From UBA5499 sp002426275 (GTDB lineage Bacteria > Bacillota > DTU084), in NCBI GenBank assembly GCA_937888735.1, contig CALASN010000171.1, positions 1 through 44,941 of the forward strand: a stretch of 44,941 nt of DNA, written 5' to 3'. Below, piece after piece: positions 24,676 to 33,658 of the stretch. Position 1 is the first letter of the stretch, and the number at the start of each line of letters is the position of its first letter. The position numbers and the translations under genes were made by a program. The notes under the pieces were generated by a model that worked only from the letters and a program-made list of their open reading frames with translations, was not told the DNA's origin and ran no database searches.

Positions 24676-25751
24676 CACTGACCTTGAGGAACGAGTTCCA
24701 GCTGGATGAGGTAGGGATCGGGCTCGTCCGTTCGCTCTCCCACCTCGCAGCGCAGCACCAATTCCAGTTGGCCAAGCTTCTCGTGCCAGCGAAAGAGCAG
24801 CGAACGCTCCGCGAAGGCTTCGTCCCGCTGAAAAAAAGCCTGTCTGGTATCAGTATATCCCACGAAGAACTGTCTTCTACCCTCAAAAGACCTGACCAGG
24901 CCCACTCTGCTGCGGCCCAAAAGGTAATCGTACGCAGGCTGATAAGGATAACGCTGCAGCCGCCAAAGGTGAGAAACCTCAGTCTGCCAGCTGCGCGCAA
25001 GCCCTTCCAGCCTCAGCTCCCACTGTCTTTTTCTAGTAGCCGCCAAGACTTTCAGGGGATACTCCCTCTGCCAGCTCTCTCCTTTTAAAGAGATTTTCCA
25101 GCCTTGGCGAGGTTTGTAACTGCCTGCAAAAGCGACGGAATCTCTCAAATAATCTTGCGCCGGCCAGAGCGGAAACATTTTCTCCGCCTGCTCCAACTGC
25201 ATTTTGAATTGCCAGCGGCCGGCCTTCCCTTTGCCCCAAAGCTCCACCCCTCGACTTGAGCTTTGCGAGCTATAGCGGCTTTCCCTGGGGTAGGTTTTGA
25301 AGCCCTGGCCCAGCCGCCACGCCGCCTCCACAGGCAAACTGGTTGTAAAGGAAACCTGCAGCCCATTTTCCCCTGTCAGATAGTTGCGCGCCTGCTGCCA
25401 GGGAAACTGCCTGCGCTCCAGAAGCCGGCTCCCAGTTAAATTAAAGTCCGTGAACTGCAAGCCCACCTCTGCTGCCAACGTTTGAAAATGGTAATCATCC
25501 TGCCCCTGCCAAGGATATGACACTAAGCCGTCTTCGCCGCTTCCCGCGAAGCTGAGCCTGCCCCGCTGCCAGCGGGCGTCAAAATCCATCTTTGAGTATT
25601 TTTTGCCGTTTGGCTCCGCAGGCTCCGGCTCAGCCGGCTCTTCCGCCGCATGCTCGTCTTCCCAAAGCTTGTCCCACCACCACTGCTCTTCCTCCCAAAA
25701 CGCCCCCGCACATGCACAAAAAAGCAACAGTAATGCGCACAATACGCGCAT
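24675..25751 (-). CDS. Secreted beta-strand-rich protein of unknown function
   Basis: A 358-residue protein I cannot assign. It has a signal peptide (MRVLCALLLLFCACAGAFW), then an acidic Trp/Glu/Pro stretch (about residues 17-50). About 300 residues follow with the alternating polar/aromatic pattern of long antiparallel strands (for example RWQFKMQLEQAEK and KLGQLELVLRCEVG). This resembles beta-barrel or beta-sheet surface proteins and shows no catalytic motif. The ATG at 25751 has AAAGGGGTG 7 bases upstream; the longer frame to 25790 would place the signal peptide internally. It is followed on the same strand side by two other secreted-protein genes upstream, suggesting an envelope-related cluster. 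Confidence 0.75.
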   Translation of the reverse strand: MRVLCALLLLFCACAGAFWEEEQWWWDKLWEDEHAAEEPAEPEPAEPNGKKYSKMDFDARWQRGRLSFAGSGEDGLVSYPWQGQDDYHFQTLAAEVGLQFTDFNLTGSRLLERRQFPWQQARNYLTGENGLQVSFTTSLPVEAAWRLGQGFKTYPRESRYSSQSSSRGVELWGKGKAGRWQFKMQLEQAEKMFPLWPAQDYLRDSVAFAGSYKPRQGWKISLKGESWQREYPLKVLAATRKRQWELRLEGLARSWQTEVSHLWRLQRYPYQPAYDYLLGRSRVGLVRSFEGRRQFFVGYTDTRQAFFQRDEAFAERSLLFRWHEKLGQLELVLRCEVGERTDEPDPYLIQLELVPQGQ

Positions 25752-26088
25752 GCTATTCACCCCTTTGGCAAAATTCGCATTATTAATCACGGAGGGCCTT
25801 ATAATTATTTATTCGCCGCTGGGGGGGTGCCTTCCTCCCGCTCGAGCGGTAAGTTTATTTAAGAGCGCCGGCAAAGATCAGCCTCACCGGAAGACAACTC
25901 TCAGCGCGGCTATTGCTTTCAGACTAAACTCTCTGGTCGCCAATGAAGCCCGCAGAGGCGTAAAACGGCAAGTCGAAATCATCTCTCTGCTGCCGACGAA
26001 CTAACCAAAACTCAGAAAAGCGATCTTCGCATTATAGCATCCATACTGCAAGAGGCTGCCCCCAACCGGAACAGCCTCTTGCCGCTTC
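25752..26088. other. Intergenic region, no supported gene
   Basis: About 340 bases. An open plus frame ending at 26004 contains a protein-like stretch (SAAIAFRLNSLVANEARRG), but it has no start codon or ribosome binding site of its own and runs back antisense through the secreted protein gene. A TATAAT lies on the minus strand near 26033-26038. An inverted repeat sits at 26050-26080. Confidence 0.4.
26050..26080 (-). terminator. Hairpin downstream of the CBM9-like gene
   Basis: AAGAGGCTG (26050-26058) and CAGCCTCTT (26072-26080) form a perfect 9-base stem with a 13-base loop, 9 bases after the gene. No U tract follows on the minus strand, so termination is uncertain. Confidence 0.5.
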
Positions 26089-26760
26089 TTATTTCTTAAA
26101 AGTTAACGTCCCGTAATTGTCATTCGCATCAAACTTTCCGCCCCTGGGCCAGAGACTTTTATACTGACGGAGGGCATAACGTCTGCCAACTTTAAATTTC
26201 CAGATATCCCCTTCTTTAGGCACTGGCAACGGATTTTTATCCAAAGGAATCCGGAATTCCGCTACCCACAAATCCGGATCGATTCCCGCTTTAACTTCGT
26301 AATTATACTGAAAGCCGCCCACATCTACGAAGTTACCAAACTTCGTATCCGCTGGGTTGACAATGAAATGAACAGGTTGTGCTCCCTCGCCCGGAATGAT
26401 ATACAGCTCTACGGTATCGTCGTTATACCAATCCCATTCTCCGTCCTGCCGGCTCATGGATAACTCCATATCGTACTGATCTAGACAGGTTACAACCACG
26501 TAAAGAGCCATCCCGTCCCAGGCAACAGCAAATTTGCTCTGCACAGGAGCCGCCTTGTCGGTGTCATCGATCTCAGCCTCATAAAAGCCTGTGTAAAAAG
26601 GGACCTTCTGCCAATCGTCTGTTTCTCCATCGATCCAGAAACCGTCTTTGACAAATGGAGCCTGGACTGCGTCCGCGCCTTTGATTGGATCAGCTGCAAA
26701 GACAGCGCTGCTCGCCAGAAATATTGATACGGTCGCTAAGATAACCAGATACCTTCTCAT
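26089..26760 (-). CDS. Secreted CBM9/DOMON-like carbohydrate-binding protein
   Basis: A 223-residue protein with a clear signal peptide (MRRYLVILATVSIFLASSAVFA). The remainder is a single family-9 carbohydrate-binding-like beta sandwich: GFWIDGETDDWQKVPFY, SKFAVAWDGMALYVVVTCLD, WYNDDTVELYI and WVAEFRIPL. This is the usual pattern of CBM9-type domains found alone or attached to glycanases. No catalytic domain is present. The GAGGAGG site before the ATG is strong. It lies between two other secreted-protein genes. A role in binding polysaccharide or a haem/sugar ligand outside the cell is a family-based guess. Confidence 0.85.
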   Translation of the reverse strand: MRRYLVILATVSIFLASSAVFAADPIKGADAVQAPFVKDGFWIDGETDDWQKVPFYTGFYEAEIDDTDKAAPVQSKFAVAWDGMALYVVVTCLDQYDMELSMSRQDGEWDWYNDDTVELYIIPGEGAQPVHFIVNPADTKFGNFVDVGGFQYNYEVKAGIDPDLWVAEFRIPLDKNPLPVPKEGDIWKFKVGRRYALRQYKSLWPRGGKFDANDNYGTLTFKK

Positions 26761-26928
26761 GAACTAATCCTCCTCTATCATTTTGATTGTTGGGCAACTG
26801 GCCAGAGCACAAAATCTCCCCTGCAATGTCATTTATTTGTATCGTTTTTATTTTTCACCTTTTGTTCTATTATATCTCTATTTTAAAAGCATAGTCAAGT
26901 ATTAACTACTCTGGAAATTATTGACAAA

Positions 26929-29484
26929 TTATTGGTTACGCAGCTCAAAATAAGCTTCCGGCGCCTTTCCTTGCGGGTAAACCAGACCCGCTACCAGTTC
27001 TCCCAATCCCGTGGACAGCCCAAGCTCAACGCCAAAACTCCGCTTCCAATCTGGAAGCCTTTCCCAAGCTGAGCCGAATTCTGCGAACAGCCTGGCTTTT
27101 AAGCTGTCTATGGGAAAATAATATCCTCTTTGAATAGTAACTAAAGTCCTCTCTACTTCTCCGCGCGTCAGGACCGCATTGGCTCCGGCAAGGTCGGCAA
27201 AACCTGTCACAGGATGTTTATTCTCGGAAGGCAGCTTGCTGAAAGCTCCCTGAAGCGTAAAATTAAACTTGAAGCTATCCAGCCACAACCCTTGCCAACT
27301 GAAGGCAGCTTCCGCTATGGTGCTGCCCAGAGCCTGCCTGCGTTTATATCCTAAAGCGCCTTGCGCTTGCCATAGATCGTAACGGCTGTCGCGACCAGAG
27401 AGAGAATTAAAAGCCAGCCCTATTTTCCCTTGCTCCGCCGTGGAATCATGAGACAATTGTCCTGTTAGATGAAAATTGCTGTTAAGTTTGGCCGCAATGG
27501 GGTATTGCGCTGCCACGGCATAGCTTCCGGCACCAAGGGAGTCCCCTGTCGCCGAGAGCAGCGTCTCGGCAAAGCCGAATTTCTTTAAAACGGACAGCTC
27601 CACATTCGCCTTGGAAACCGGGACTACTTCCCAAAAAGCGCCCAGGTTCCAGGAAATGGTATTTAGGGCGTCGCTGCCTCCGGTCTTAAAGCCCCGAAAG
27701 TTTTCTAACGCCAAACCATTAGCTCTGGGATCCCAGAAGAGATCTGCCACCGGCAGCCAATAGCGGGGACTAGCGGAGCGCAGAGAGTCATACGAACTGG
27801 CTGCGAAGCTTGACTGCTCTTTTACGGGCGGCGCATATTTTTCCTTCGTGCGCTCGATCTTTTTCCAGGATCGCTCCTCCAATTTCATAGAAGCCAAATC
27901 ATAACCGCGCGCTGAGAGGGAGACAAACGTCAGCTCATCGCCGTGGGGTGCCGGCTGGCGCGCCCCTGCGGGCAGATTTGTCACCTGAAAGTGGCTTCTT
28001 CCGTCTGTGGCATATATTTGCTCCACCCCGGACAGGTCGGAGGTATAAAGCAACCACTTTCCCCACCAACCGGGGGCTGATTCAATCGCCAGATCCTCCG
28101 TGAGGTAATCCAGAGAGCCGACTTTAAGATCAAAAAGCGCCAGATCCTGAAAGCCACCTTCCCGCCAAACCAGCAAAGCCATTTTTTTCTCTGCCGGGCA
28201 CAGACGGGGCGAAGAATAACGAACTCCCTCTGTCGCCGGGAGGAGCACTCTCACTTTTCCCGCCGGATCTCTTGCTTCCACGGATGTTGACTGTCCTTGC
28301 CTCCTGACATAGTAGACGGTGCCGTCTTTGCCCCAGACAGGATCCGTGGCCCGCAAGCCCTGGGTTAACCGCCGCTCATTTTGCGCGGCCAGATCGTAGC
28401 AATATAAATCTGTGAAGATAGAATCGGGATTAACGTAATCTGCTTTGGCATAGACCAAATATTTCCCGTCTGCGGACGGTACCGCGGGACTGTCAAGCTG
28501 TCCGAACAGCAGCTGCTTGTCAACGCCATCTTTCATCCGCACCCGCACAGAAGGCACATAGCTGCCCTGTGATGTCACATAATAAAGGTCGTCATGCAAA
28601 GACCGCTGGGGCCAAATTGTATTGCCGCCGCTTTCAGTCAGCCAGACAGCTTCTTCCCTTGGCGGCGAACCCAGCGCCAGACGCCACTCGCGCCATAACT
28701 CTTCCAGAGAGCTGCCGTATACTTCACTGAACGCCAGCTTGAAATCCAGATGCGGCTCTCCAAGTTCCCAAACAAGCTCCAGAAGTTTCTCCTCACCGTA
28801 TTCTGCCGCTAAATATGATATAAACTGCGCCCCGTACAGATAGGCGAAATTTTGCAGCGACGGCCAGGTCTGTCTGCTGAAATAACCGGACAATCGATCC
28901 GGAGAGAAAAATCTATCCGAGGAAGCTTCCGCCATGATTAGGGCCGTGTACTCTGGACTGTTAGCTCTCCCTCCGGAAGAAAATTTGCTCTCTTGATATA
29001 TCGCATAGCCTTCAATAAACCAAAGAGGAGCGAACGCCGCCGGCAGAGTCAAATAGCTTGGAGCTTTGCCAAATAGTCCCCTCAGCATGCCCGCTGGACC
29101 GCGATTCTGATCCATTTGCAGGATATGTGTATATTCGTGGACCAAAAGATAAAAAATGGAATCAGAAACTCCGCCTGGAGCCGGTTCTGTCGCCAAATCT
29201 AGGACAATTCTATTTCGCGGAAAAACGCTGGCCGCTCCATTGAAAAGATCTGTCTGCGTATTGAGCACCAGCTCCGTCTTTTCCGAGGGAAAGAAGTGAT
29301 AAAATGGTATGACGAGCCTGTGCACTTGCTCCGCCCGCCGCAGAACTTCATTCGCTAAAGCGGCGTCTTCTTCTCTGAAGTGCAGCAAAAAATTGTCGCT
29401 TTCCATGGTTTGCCAGGCAAAACAGCGCGGAAGAGCAAAACAAAAAAGCAAAAATGCGGTGATAGCTGCTATTTTCAATTTCAT
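26929..29484 (-). CDS. Secreted gluzincin-type peptidase with TolB-like propeller and beta-rich C-terminus
   Basis: An 851-residue exported protein. The signal peptide is MKLKIAAITAFLLFCFALPR and on. A peptidase-MA-like domain (about residues 25-300) carries LLVHEYTHILQMD (HExxH zinc motif) and WFIEGYAIYQES, whose Glu is the likely third ligand. A TolB-like propeller follows (about 310-560; repeats such as SADGKYLVYAKADY and DPVWGKDGTVYYV). The last 250 residues are alternating beta strands like an outer-membrane barrel, ending EAYFELRNQ without a terminal aromatic residue. The ATG at 29484 is chosen for the signal peptide; no good ribosome binding site is seen, and a frame open to 29607 would cross the groES promoter and CIRCE. 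A surface or envelope protease is likely. Confidence 0.82.
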   Translation of the reverse strand: MKLKIAAITAFLLFCFALPRCFAWQTMESDNFLLHFREEDAALANEVLRRAEQVHRLVIPFYHFFPSEKTELVLNTQTDLFNGAASVFPRNRIVLDLATEPAPGGVSDSIFYLLVHEYTHILQMDQNRGPAGMLRGLFGKAPSYLTLPAAFAPLWFIEGYAIYQESKFSSGGRANSPEYTALIMAEASSDRFFSPDRLSGYFSRQTWPSLQNFAYLYGAQFISYLAAEYGEEKLLELVWELGEPHLDFKLAFSEVYGSSLEELWREWRLALGSPPREEAVWLTESGGNTIWPQRSLHDDLYYVTSQGSYVPSVRVRMKDGVDKQLLFGQLDSPAVPSADGKYLVYAKADYVNPDSIFTDLYCYDLAAQNERRLTQGLRATDPVWGKDGTVYYVRRQGQSTSVEARDPAGKVRVLLPATEGVRYSSPRLCPAEKKMALLVWREGGFQDLALFDLKVGSLDYLTEDLAIESAPGWWGKWLLYTSDLSGVEQIYATDGRSHFQVTNLPAGARQPAPHGDELTFVSLSARGYDLASMKLEERSWKKIERTKEKYAPPVKEQSSFAASSYDSLRSASPRYWLPVADLFWDPRANGLALENFRGFKTGGSDALNTISWNLGAFWEVVPVSKANVELSVLKKFGFAETLLSATGDSLGAGSYAVAAQYPIAAKLNSNFHLTGQLSHDSTAEQGKIGLAFNSLSGRDSRYDLWQAQGALGYKRRQALGSTIAEAAFSWQGLWLDSFKFNFTLQGAFSKLPSENKHPVTGFADLAGANAVLTRGEVERTLVTIQRGYYFPIDSLKARLFAEFGSAWERLPDWKRSFGVELGLSTGLGELVAGLVYPQGKAPEAYFELRNQ

Positions 29485-29564
29485 AATAAGAAATTTCGCC
29501 GGCAGGCAGTTCTTTTCCTGCCTTGGCAGAGTTAACTTTCTTTGAAAAAATTTACCTATATCAC

Positions 29565-29592
29565 TTGACATTTTTTGGACGTTGACTATAAT
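29565..29592 (+). promoter_or_regulatory. Sigma-A promoter of groESL
   Basis: A perfect TTGACA (29565-29570) and a perfect TATAAT (29587-29592) are 16 bases apart. The start point should fall at or just before the CIRCE element. Confidence 0.88.
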
Positions 29593-29600
29593 AATATTTG

Positions 29601-29627
29601 TTAGCACTCACCTAACGAGAGTGCTAA
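29601..29627. promoter_or_regulatory. CIRCE element (HrcA operator)
   Basis: TTAGCACTC, nine bases, GAGTGCTAA: an exact match to the CIRCE consensus. It lies between the promoter and groES, so the operon should be repressed by HrcA and induced by heat. hrcA itself is not in the window. Confidence 0.98.
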
Positions 29628-29667
29628 CAGCTACCTTGACGATAAAATTGAAAAGGAGGTTGGAAAG

Positions 29668-29949
29668 ATGATCAAACCATTAGCAGACCGCGTTGTGGTC
29701 AAAGCTCTTCCCTCTGAGGAGACAACCAGCGGAGGAATCGTACTTCCTGACACTGCCAAAGAGAAGCCCCAAGAGGGCGAAGTGGTGGCAGTTGGCCCTG
29801 GCAAGCTTGGTGACAACGGCCAACGCATTGTCCCAGAGGTTGGGGTCGGTGACAAGGTCATCTACTCCAAATATGGCGGCACGGAGATCAAAATTGACGG
29901 TGTAGAATACCTCATTCTCCGCGAATCCGATATTCTTGCAGTTAGATGA
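29668..29949 (+). CDS. groES: Co-chaperonin GroES
   Basis: A 93-residue GroES of normal length: MIKPLADRVVVK at the N-terminus, the mobile loop EETTSGGIVLPDTAKEKPQE, and VIYSKYGGTEIKIDGVEYLI toward the end. It caps the GroEL ring in ATP-driven protein folding. AAAAGGAGG lies 9 bases before the ATG. It is the first gene after CIRCE and 35 bases ahead of groEL. Confidence 0.98.
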   Translation: MIKPLADRVVVKALPSEETTSGGIVLPDTAKEKPQEGEVVAVGPGKLGDNGQRIVPEVGVGDKVIYSKYGGTEIKIDGVEYLILRESDILAVR

Positions 29950-29984
29950 GACTCAACAGATAAAACATAAGGGGGGGCATTAGA

Positions 29985-31619
29985 ATGGCTGGAAAACAGT
30001 TAGAATTTGACGAGAACGCACGTAGAGCGCTCCAGCGCGGCGTGGACATCGTAGCCAAAGCTGTAGCTGTTACTTTAGGGCCTAAAGGCCGGAACGTAGT
30101 TTTAGGTCGTAAATTCGGCTCGCCTTTGATCACCAAAGACGGCGTAACGGTAGCCAAAGAAATCGAATTGGAAGACGCATACGAAAATATGGGAGCTCAG
30201 CTTTGCCGCGAAGTAGCTTCCAAAACCAACGACACCACAGGCGACGGCACAACCACGGCCACAGTCTTGGCTCAGGCCATCGTCAGCGAGGGTCTGAAGA
30301 ACGTAGCCGCAGGCGCCAATCCCATGCTGCTGAAACGCGGCATTGATAAGGCCGTTGAAGCCGCTGTGGCTGAAATCAAGAAGTTTTCAATCCCCGTGGT
30401 TGGGAAAAAAGACATAGCCCATGTAGCTTCTGTCTCCGGCAATGACGAGGAAATCGGCGAGTTGATCGCCGAGGCCATGGACAAAGTGGGCAAAGACGGC
30501 GTGATCACCGTTGAAGAGTCCAAAGGTACCGGCACCACTGTAGAAACTGTGGAAGGCATGGAATTCGACAAGGGCTACATCTCCGGTTACTTTGCCACGG
30601 ACACGGAATCTATGGTGGCGGACATAGAGGAACCTTACATCCTCATCTATGAGAAAAAGATCAGCACTGTGGCGGATCTGCTTCCTGTGCTGGAGAAAAT
30701 CGCTAAGACAGGCCGCGCTTTGGTGATCATCGCCGAGGATTTGGACGGAGAAGCTTTGGCAACGCTGGTTCTGAACAAGATTCGCGGCGTACTGAAGGTC
30801 GCGGCAGTGAAAGCTCCTGGATTTGGAGATCGCAGAAAAGCCATGCTGGAGGACATTGCCACCCTCACAGGCGGCACCTTCATCAGCGAAGATCTGGGCT
30901 TGAAACTCGAGAACGCAACCTTGGATATGTTAGGATCCGCCAAACGGGTCAGCATCACCAAGGATAAAACCACCATCGTGGAAGGCAAAGGCGAAAAGAG
31001 CGCCATTGAAGGCCGGGTAGCTCAGATCCGTAAAGAGATCGAGACCAGCGACTCCGACTACGACCGCGAGAAGCTTCAGGAGCGTCTGGCCAAGCTGGCA
31101 GGCGGAGTTGCGGTGATCCAGGTTGGCGCTGCCACCGAGACCGAGATGAAAGAGAAAAAGCACCGCATTGAGGACGCTTTAGCCGCAACCCGCGCAGCCG
31201 TGGAAGAGGGAATCGTCCCTGGCGGCGGCAAGATCATGCTCAACATCATTCCAGCTTTAGATAAGCTCCAATTAGAAGGGGATCAGCTGGTGGGCGTTAA
31301 CATCGTCCGTCGCTCTCTGGAATCGCCTCTGCGCATGATCGCCAACAATGCAGGCCTCGAAGGATCCGTTGTGGTGAACAAAGTCAGCAACTCAACAGAT
31401 CCTAATTACGGTCTCAACGCGGCCACTGAAGAGTATGTAGACTTAGTGGAAGCCGGCATTGTGGATCCTGCCAAGGTTTCCAGGACAGCTTTGGAAAACG
31501 CAGCTTCAATTGCATCCTTGCTGCTGACCACAGAGTGCTTAATCGCGGATCTGCCTGAAAAGGAGCAACCAGCACCTGCGGCACCTGGCGGCTATCCGGG
31601 CGGAGACATGGGTTACTAA
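29985..31619 (+). CDS. groEL: Chaperonin GroEL
   Basis: A 544-residue GroEL. ATP-site motifs: VTLGPKGRNVVLGRKFG and NDTTGDGTTTATVLAQAIV. The apical domain follows, and later GGGVAVIQVGAATETEMKE-like and EEGIVPGGG segments close the equatorial domain. The C-terminal tail is short and Gly-rich (GGYPGGDMGY) and lacks a long GGM repeat. AAGGGGGGG precedes the ATG. It is co-transcribed with groES under HrcA/CIRCE control. Confidence 0.98.
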   Translation: MAGKQLEFDENARRALQRGVDIVAKAVAVTLGPKGRNVVLGRKFGSPLITKDGVTVAKEIELEDAYENMGAQLCREVASKTNDTTGDGTTTATVLAQAIVSEGLKNVAAGANPMLLKRGIDKAVEAAVAEIKKFSIPVVGKKDIAHVASVSGNDEEIGELIAEAMDKVGKDGVITVEESKGTGTTVETVEGMEFDKGYISGYFATDTESMVADIEEPYILIYEKKISTVADLLPVLEKIAKTGRALVIIAEDLDGEALATLVLNKIRGVLKVAAVKAPGFGDRRKAMLEDIATLTGGTFISEDLGLKLENATLDMLGSAKRVSITKDKTTIVEGKGEKSAIEGRVAQIRKEIETSDSDYDREKLQERLAKLAGGVAVIQVGAATETEMKEKKHRIEDALAATRAAVEEGIVPGGGKIMLNIIPALDKLQLEGDQLVGVNIVRRSLESPLRMIANNAGLEGSVVVNKVSNSTDPNYGLNAATEEYVDLVEAGIVDPAKVSRTALENAASIASLLLTTECLIADLPEKEQPAPAAPGGYPGGDMGY

Positions 31620-31656
31620 AAAGAAATTAAGATCTCTCAGTAATTTACGTACGAAC

Positions 31657-31694
31657 AAAGCGCCGGTATCTCACCGTGAGATCACCGGCGCTTT
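31657..31694 (+). terminator. Terminator after groEL
   Basis: AAAGCGCCGGT pairs with ACCGGCGCTTT, with an inner ATCTCA / TGAGAT stem. The T tract is short (TTTCATTT). It lies 37 bases after the groEL stop. Confidence 0.85.
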
Positions 31695-31858
31695 CATTTA
31701 TCCCATTTTCCGGACAAATGCTCTGCGGTATTGCATAATTAAATGTTAATAATTTTCTATCTAGTCCGTAGCGGAATTGCTCCGAACATATTCCGGGACT
31801 GAAGCCAATCTCACAGACTAATTCTATTATAATTATACTATAAACAAGGAGGTGCCTT

Positions 31859-32170
31859 ATGCCACGACCAATCGATCCTAACAGTCAATATAAAGTCAAA
31901 CCACACACGATACGAAATTATCTATACGCCAAAACTCAGCCACCGATTGTAGATCCGGAAACTGGTAAGAAAAAGTATCATATACACTGGTGGCACCCTG
32001 GATGAAAACTTCAAGTTTATACCGGGCACTCAGTATATCCTGGCCACTCCAGAAGAGCGGGCGAAACATGGGTCTAGACGTCAACCTATCCGCCAATATG
32101 GAGCTCACATATCCTTCTGCGCTCACTCGCTTTACTTTGTCCGCACTCTTTTTGAAATTCTCTATCCTAG
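31859..32170 (+). pseudogene. Remnant of an IS transposase N-terminus, frameshifted and truncated
   Basis: An ATG with AAGGAGGTG upstream opens MPRPIDPNSQYKVKPHTIR and later DPETGKKKYHIHW, then stops at 32004. The next frame takes over at about 31990 with TLDENFKFIPGTQYILATPE and ERAK. Together these match my memory of the N-terminus of DDE transposases of the IS4/IS1634 type. The match fades after about 32075, and no DDE domain follows before the VanW gene. It is a decayed fragment holding one frameshift and lacking most of the gene. No clear terminal inverted repeats were found. Family placement is from memory and needs a search. Confidence 0.6.
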
Positions 32171-32210
32171 TTGTTTATTACGTACGTGATCTCCTCCCTT
32201 TTCTAATTGT

Positions 32211-33599
32211 CTATTCTACAGGGACAATTTTAAAAGGGACAACTTCTTCTTCTTCTTTTTCTGCTTCCGCAGTCACAGCCGCGCCCACGGCGATTATTTT
32301 GCTCACCGGTTTATAGTAATCGGAAGAGATCAATTCCCGCCTCAGGAGCCTTCCTCCTCGCCTCACTGTGCGCCAAACCTTTACTTTATAACCGGAGATT
32401 CCATCCCGAAGCACTTTCTGCTCTCCCGGCTGCAATAGAGGATCTACCTTCTCCTGAATGGAAGCTGGAATCTCTTCTTCAACAACGGACTCTAAGTTCA
32501 CTACATCTCCCGTCCCAGCTCCGTAGATGGCTACCTTGATTTTATCGCCTTCCACATAGGTTTTAAACAAAAGCGCGGCTCCGGAAGTATTTATGAAGCG
32601 CAGATCCAAATAATCATAGGCAACGGCGGCGTCTCTGCCTATGGGCAGATATGCGACCGGCATGCTGTGGTGGCTCCTTTTTGTGGGCTTCAGATCTGCC
32701 AAGAGAATGGCGTTATAGAGGGTGCTGGAAACCTGGCAGACTCCTCCGCCTAAGCCCGGCACCAGCTTGCCGTCTACGATCACGGGAGCCTGGGTGTATC
32801 CCTCTCTGATCCCGCGGGTGCCGACAACTTTATTAAAAGAAAACTGTTTTCCGGGCATCACCACCAAGCCGTCAATTTTGCCGGCGGCAATGCGGACATT
32901 TCTGACCCGATTGACGTTTTCCGGATTGAAGCGCGTGGTGAAACCAGCTATTTGCTCCTTGATGCCCCAGGCTTTGACTTCATCTGTTGTAAGATCCGGC
33001 GCGAGCTTTTCCACCTGTAAAGTGTTGCTCTCTTCTCCAGCCAAAATGGCTTTTCTTAAAAAGTCGGAGAACTTCTCAGTTTTCAGGCGCCTGCCGGTGA
33101 TTGCGGGTATTATCTTTACCTCTGTACCCTTAACCTCCAGCCTGGCATTGCGTGACCTTCTATCCACTTGCGCAGCCAACTGGACGCCAAGTGCGGCAAT
33201 CTCAGCCTCATCCAGCGATAATTCAGGCGTTAAAACCACTTTTTGCCTGTTGGCAGAGATCCTCTGCCAAAAACGCTGCCACAAATTTCCTGTTCTGCCT
33301 ATGCTATACGCTTTCCGAACCATGCCTTCCAAATCGAAAGCAGCTCCTAAGCTCTGGACAGACAGCTGCCAGGTACGCTCTCCGTAGGAGAGAGTAATTT
33401 GGCTTTGCAGCAATAGATTGGCTTTCCGGGCAAGGATAACCTGTGCCTCATGGGGCTGCAGCTCTGACAGAGAAATCTGCCACGCATAGACGCCGCCTGC
33501 GATGCCCTTTTCATTCAGCGCCCTGTCCTGGAACAAAATGCCAAAAAAAGCCCCCAGCAAAATGCAGACGCTAATAAATAATATATTTTTTGCTTTCAC
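32211..33599 (-). CDS. VanW family protein with peptidoglycan-binding-like and G5-like domains
   Basis: A 462-residue exported protein anchored by an N-terminal hydrophobic segment (ILFISVCILLGAFFGILF). Residues about 60-190 resemble the putative peptidoglycan-binding domain found before VanW. Residues about 215-345 are the VanW domain (FTTRFNPENVNRVRNVRIA, MPGKQFSFNKVVG, GLGGGVCQVSSTLYNAIL). A G5-like region with an LQPGEQKVLRDGISGYKVKV segment follows at about 375-435. The acidic C-terminus ends EEEEVVPFKIVPVE. The molecular role of VanW proteins is not established; cell-wall association is likely. The start is GTG with GGGAAGAGG upstream. It is a single gene between a decayed transposase and a gap. 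Confidence 0.92.
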   Translation of the reverse strand: MKAKNILFISVCILLGAFFGILFQDRALNEKGIAGGVYAWQISLSELQPHEAQVILARKANLLLQSQITLSYGERTWQLSVQSLGAAFDLEGMVRKAYSIGRTGNLWQRFWQRISANRQKVVLTPELSLDEAEIAALGVQLAAQVDRRSRNARLEVKGTEVKIIPAITGRRLKTEKFSDFLRKAILAGEESNTLQVEKLAPDLTTDEVKAWGIKEQIAGFTTRFNPENVNRVRNVRIAAGKIDGLVVMPGKQFSFNKVVGTRGIREGYTQAPVIVDGKLVPGLGGGVCQVSSTLYNAILLADLKPTKRSHHSMPVAYLPIGRDAAVAYDYLDLRFINTSGAALLFKTYVEGDKIKVAIYGAGTGDVVNLESVVEEEIPASIQEKVDPLLQPGEQKVLRDGISGYKVKVWRTVRRGGRLLRRELISSDYYKPVSKIIAVGAAVTAEAEKEEEEVVPFKIVPVE

Positions 33600-33658
33600 A
33601 AAAAACCTCTTCCCAGTTTTGTTTTCATTTTATCATGGACAGCCTTTTCTGTCGAGAA

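Noticed and set aside
25603..26004. A 133-residue plus-strand open frame
   Set aside because: It begins antisense inside the secreted protein gene, has low-complexity Ser/Ala content there, and the protein-like end has no start or ribosome binding site.
29485..29607. N-terminal extension of the metallopeptidase
   Set aside because: It would place the signal peptide internally and run through the groES promoter and into CIRCE.
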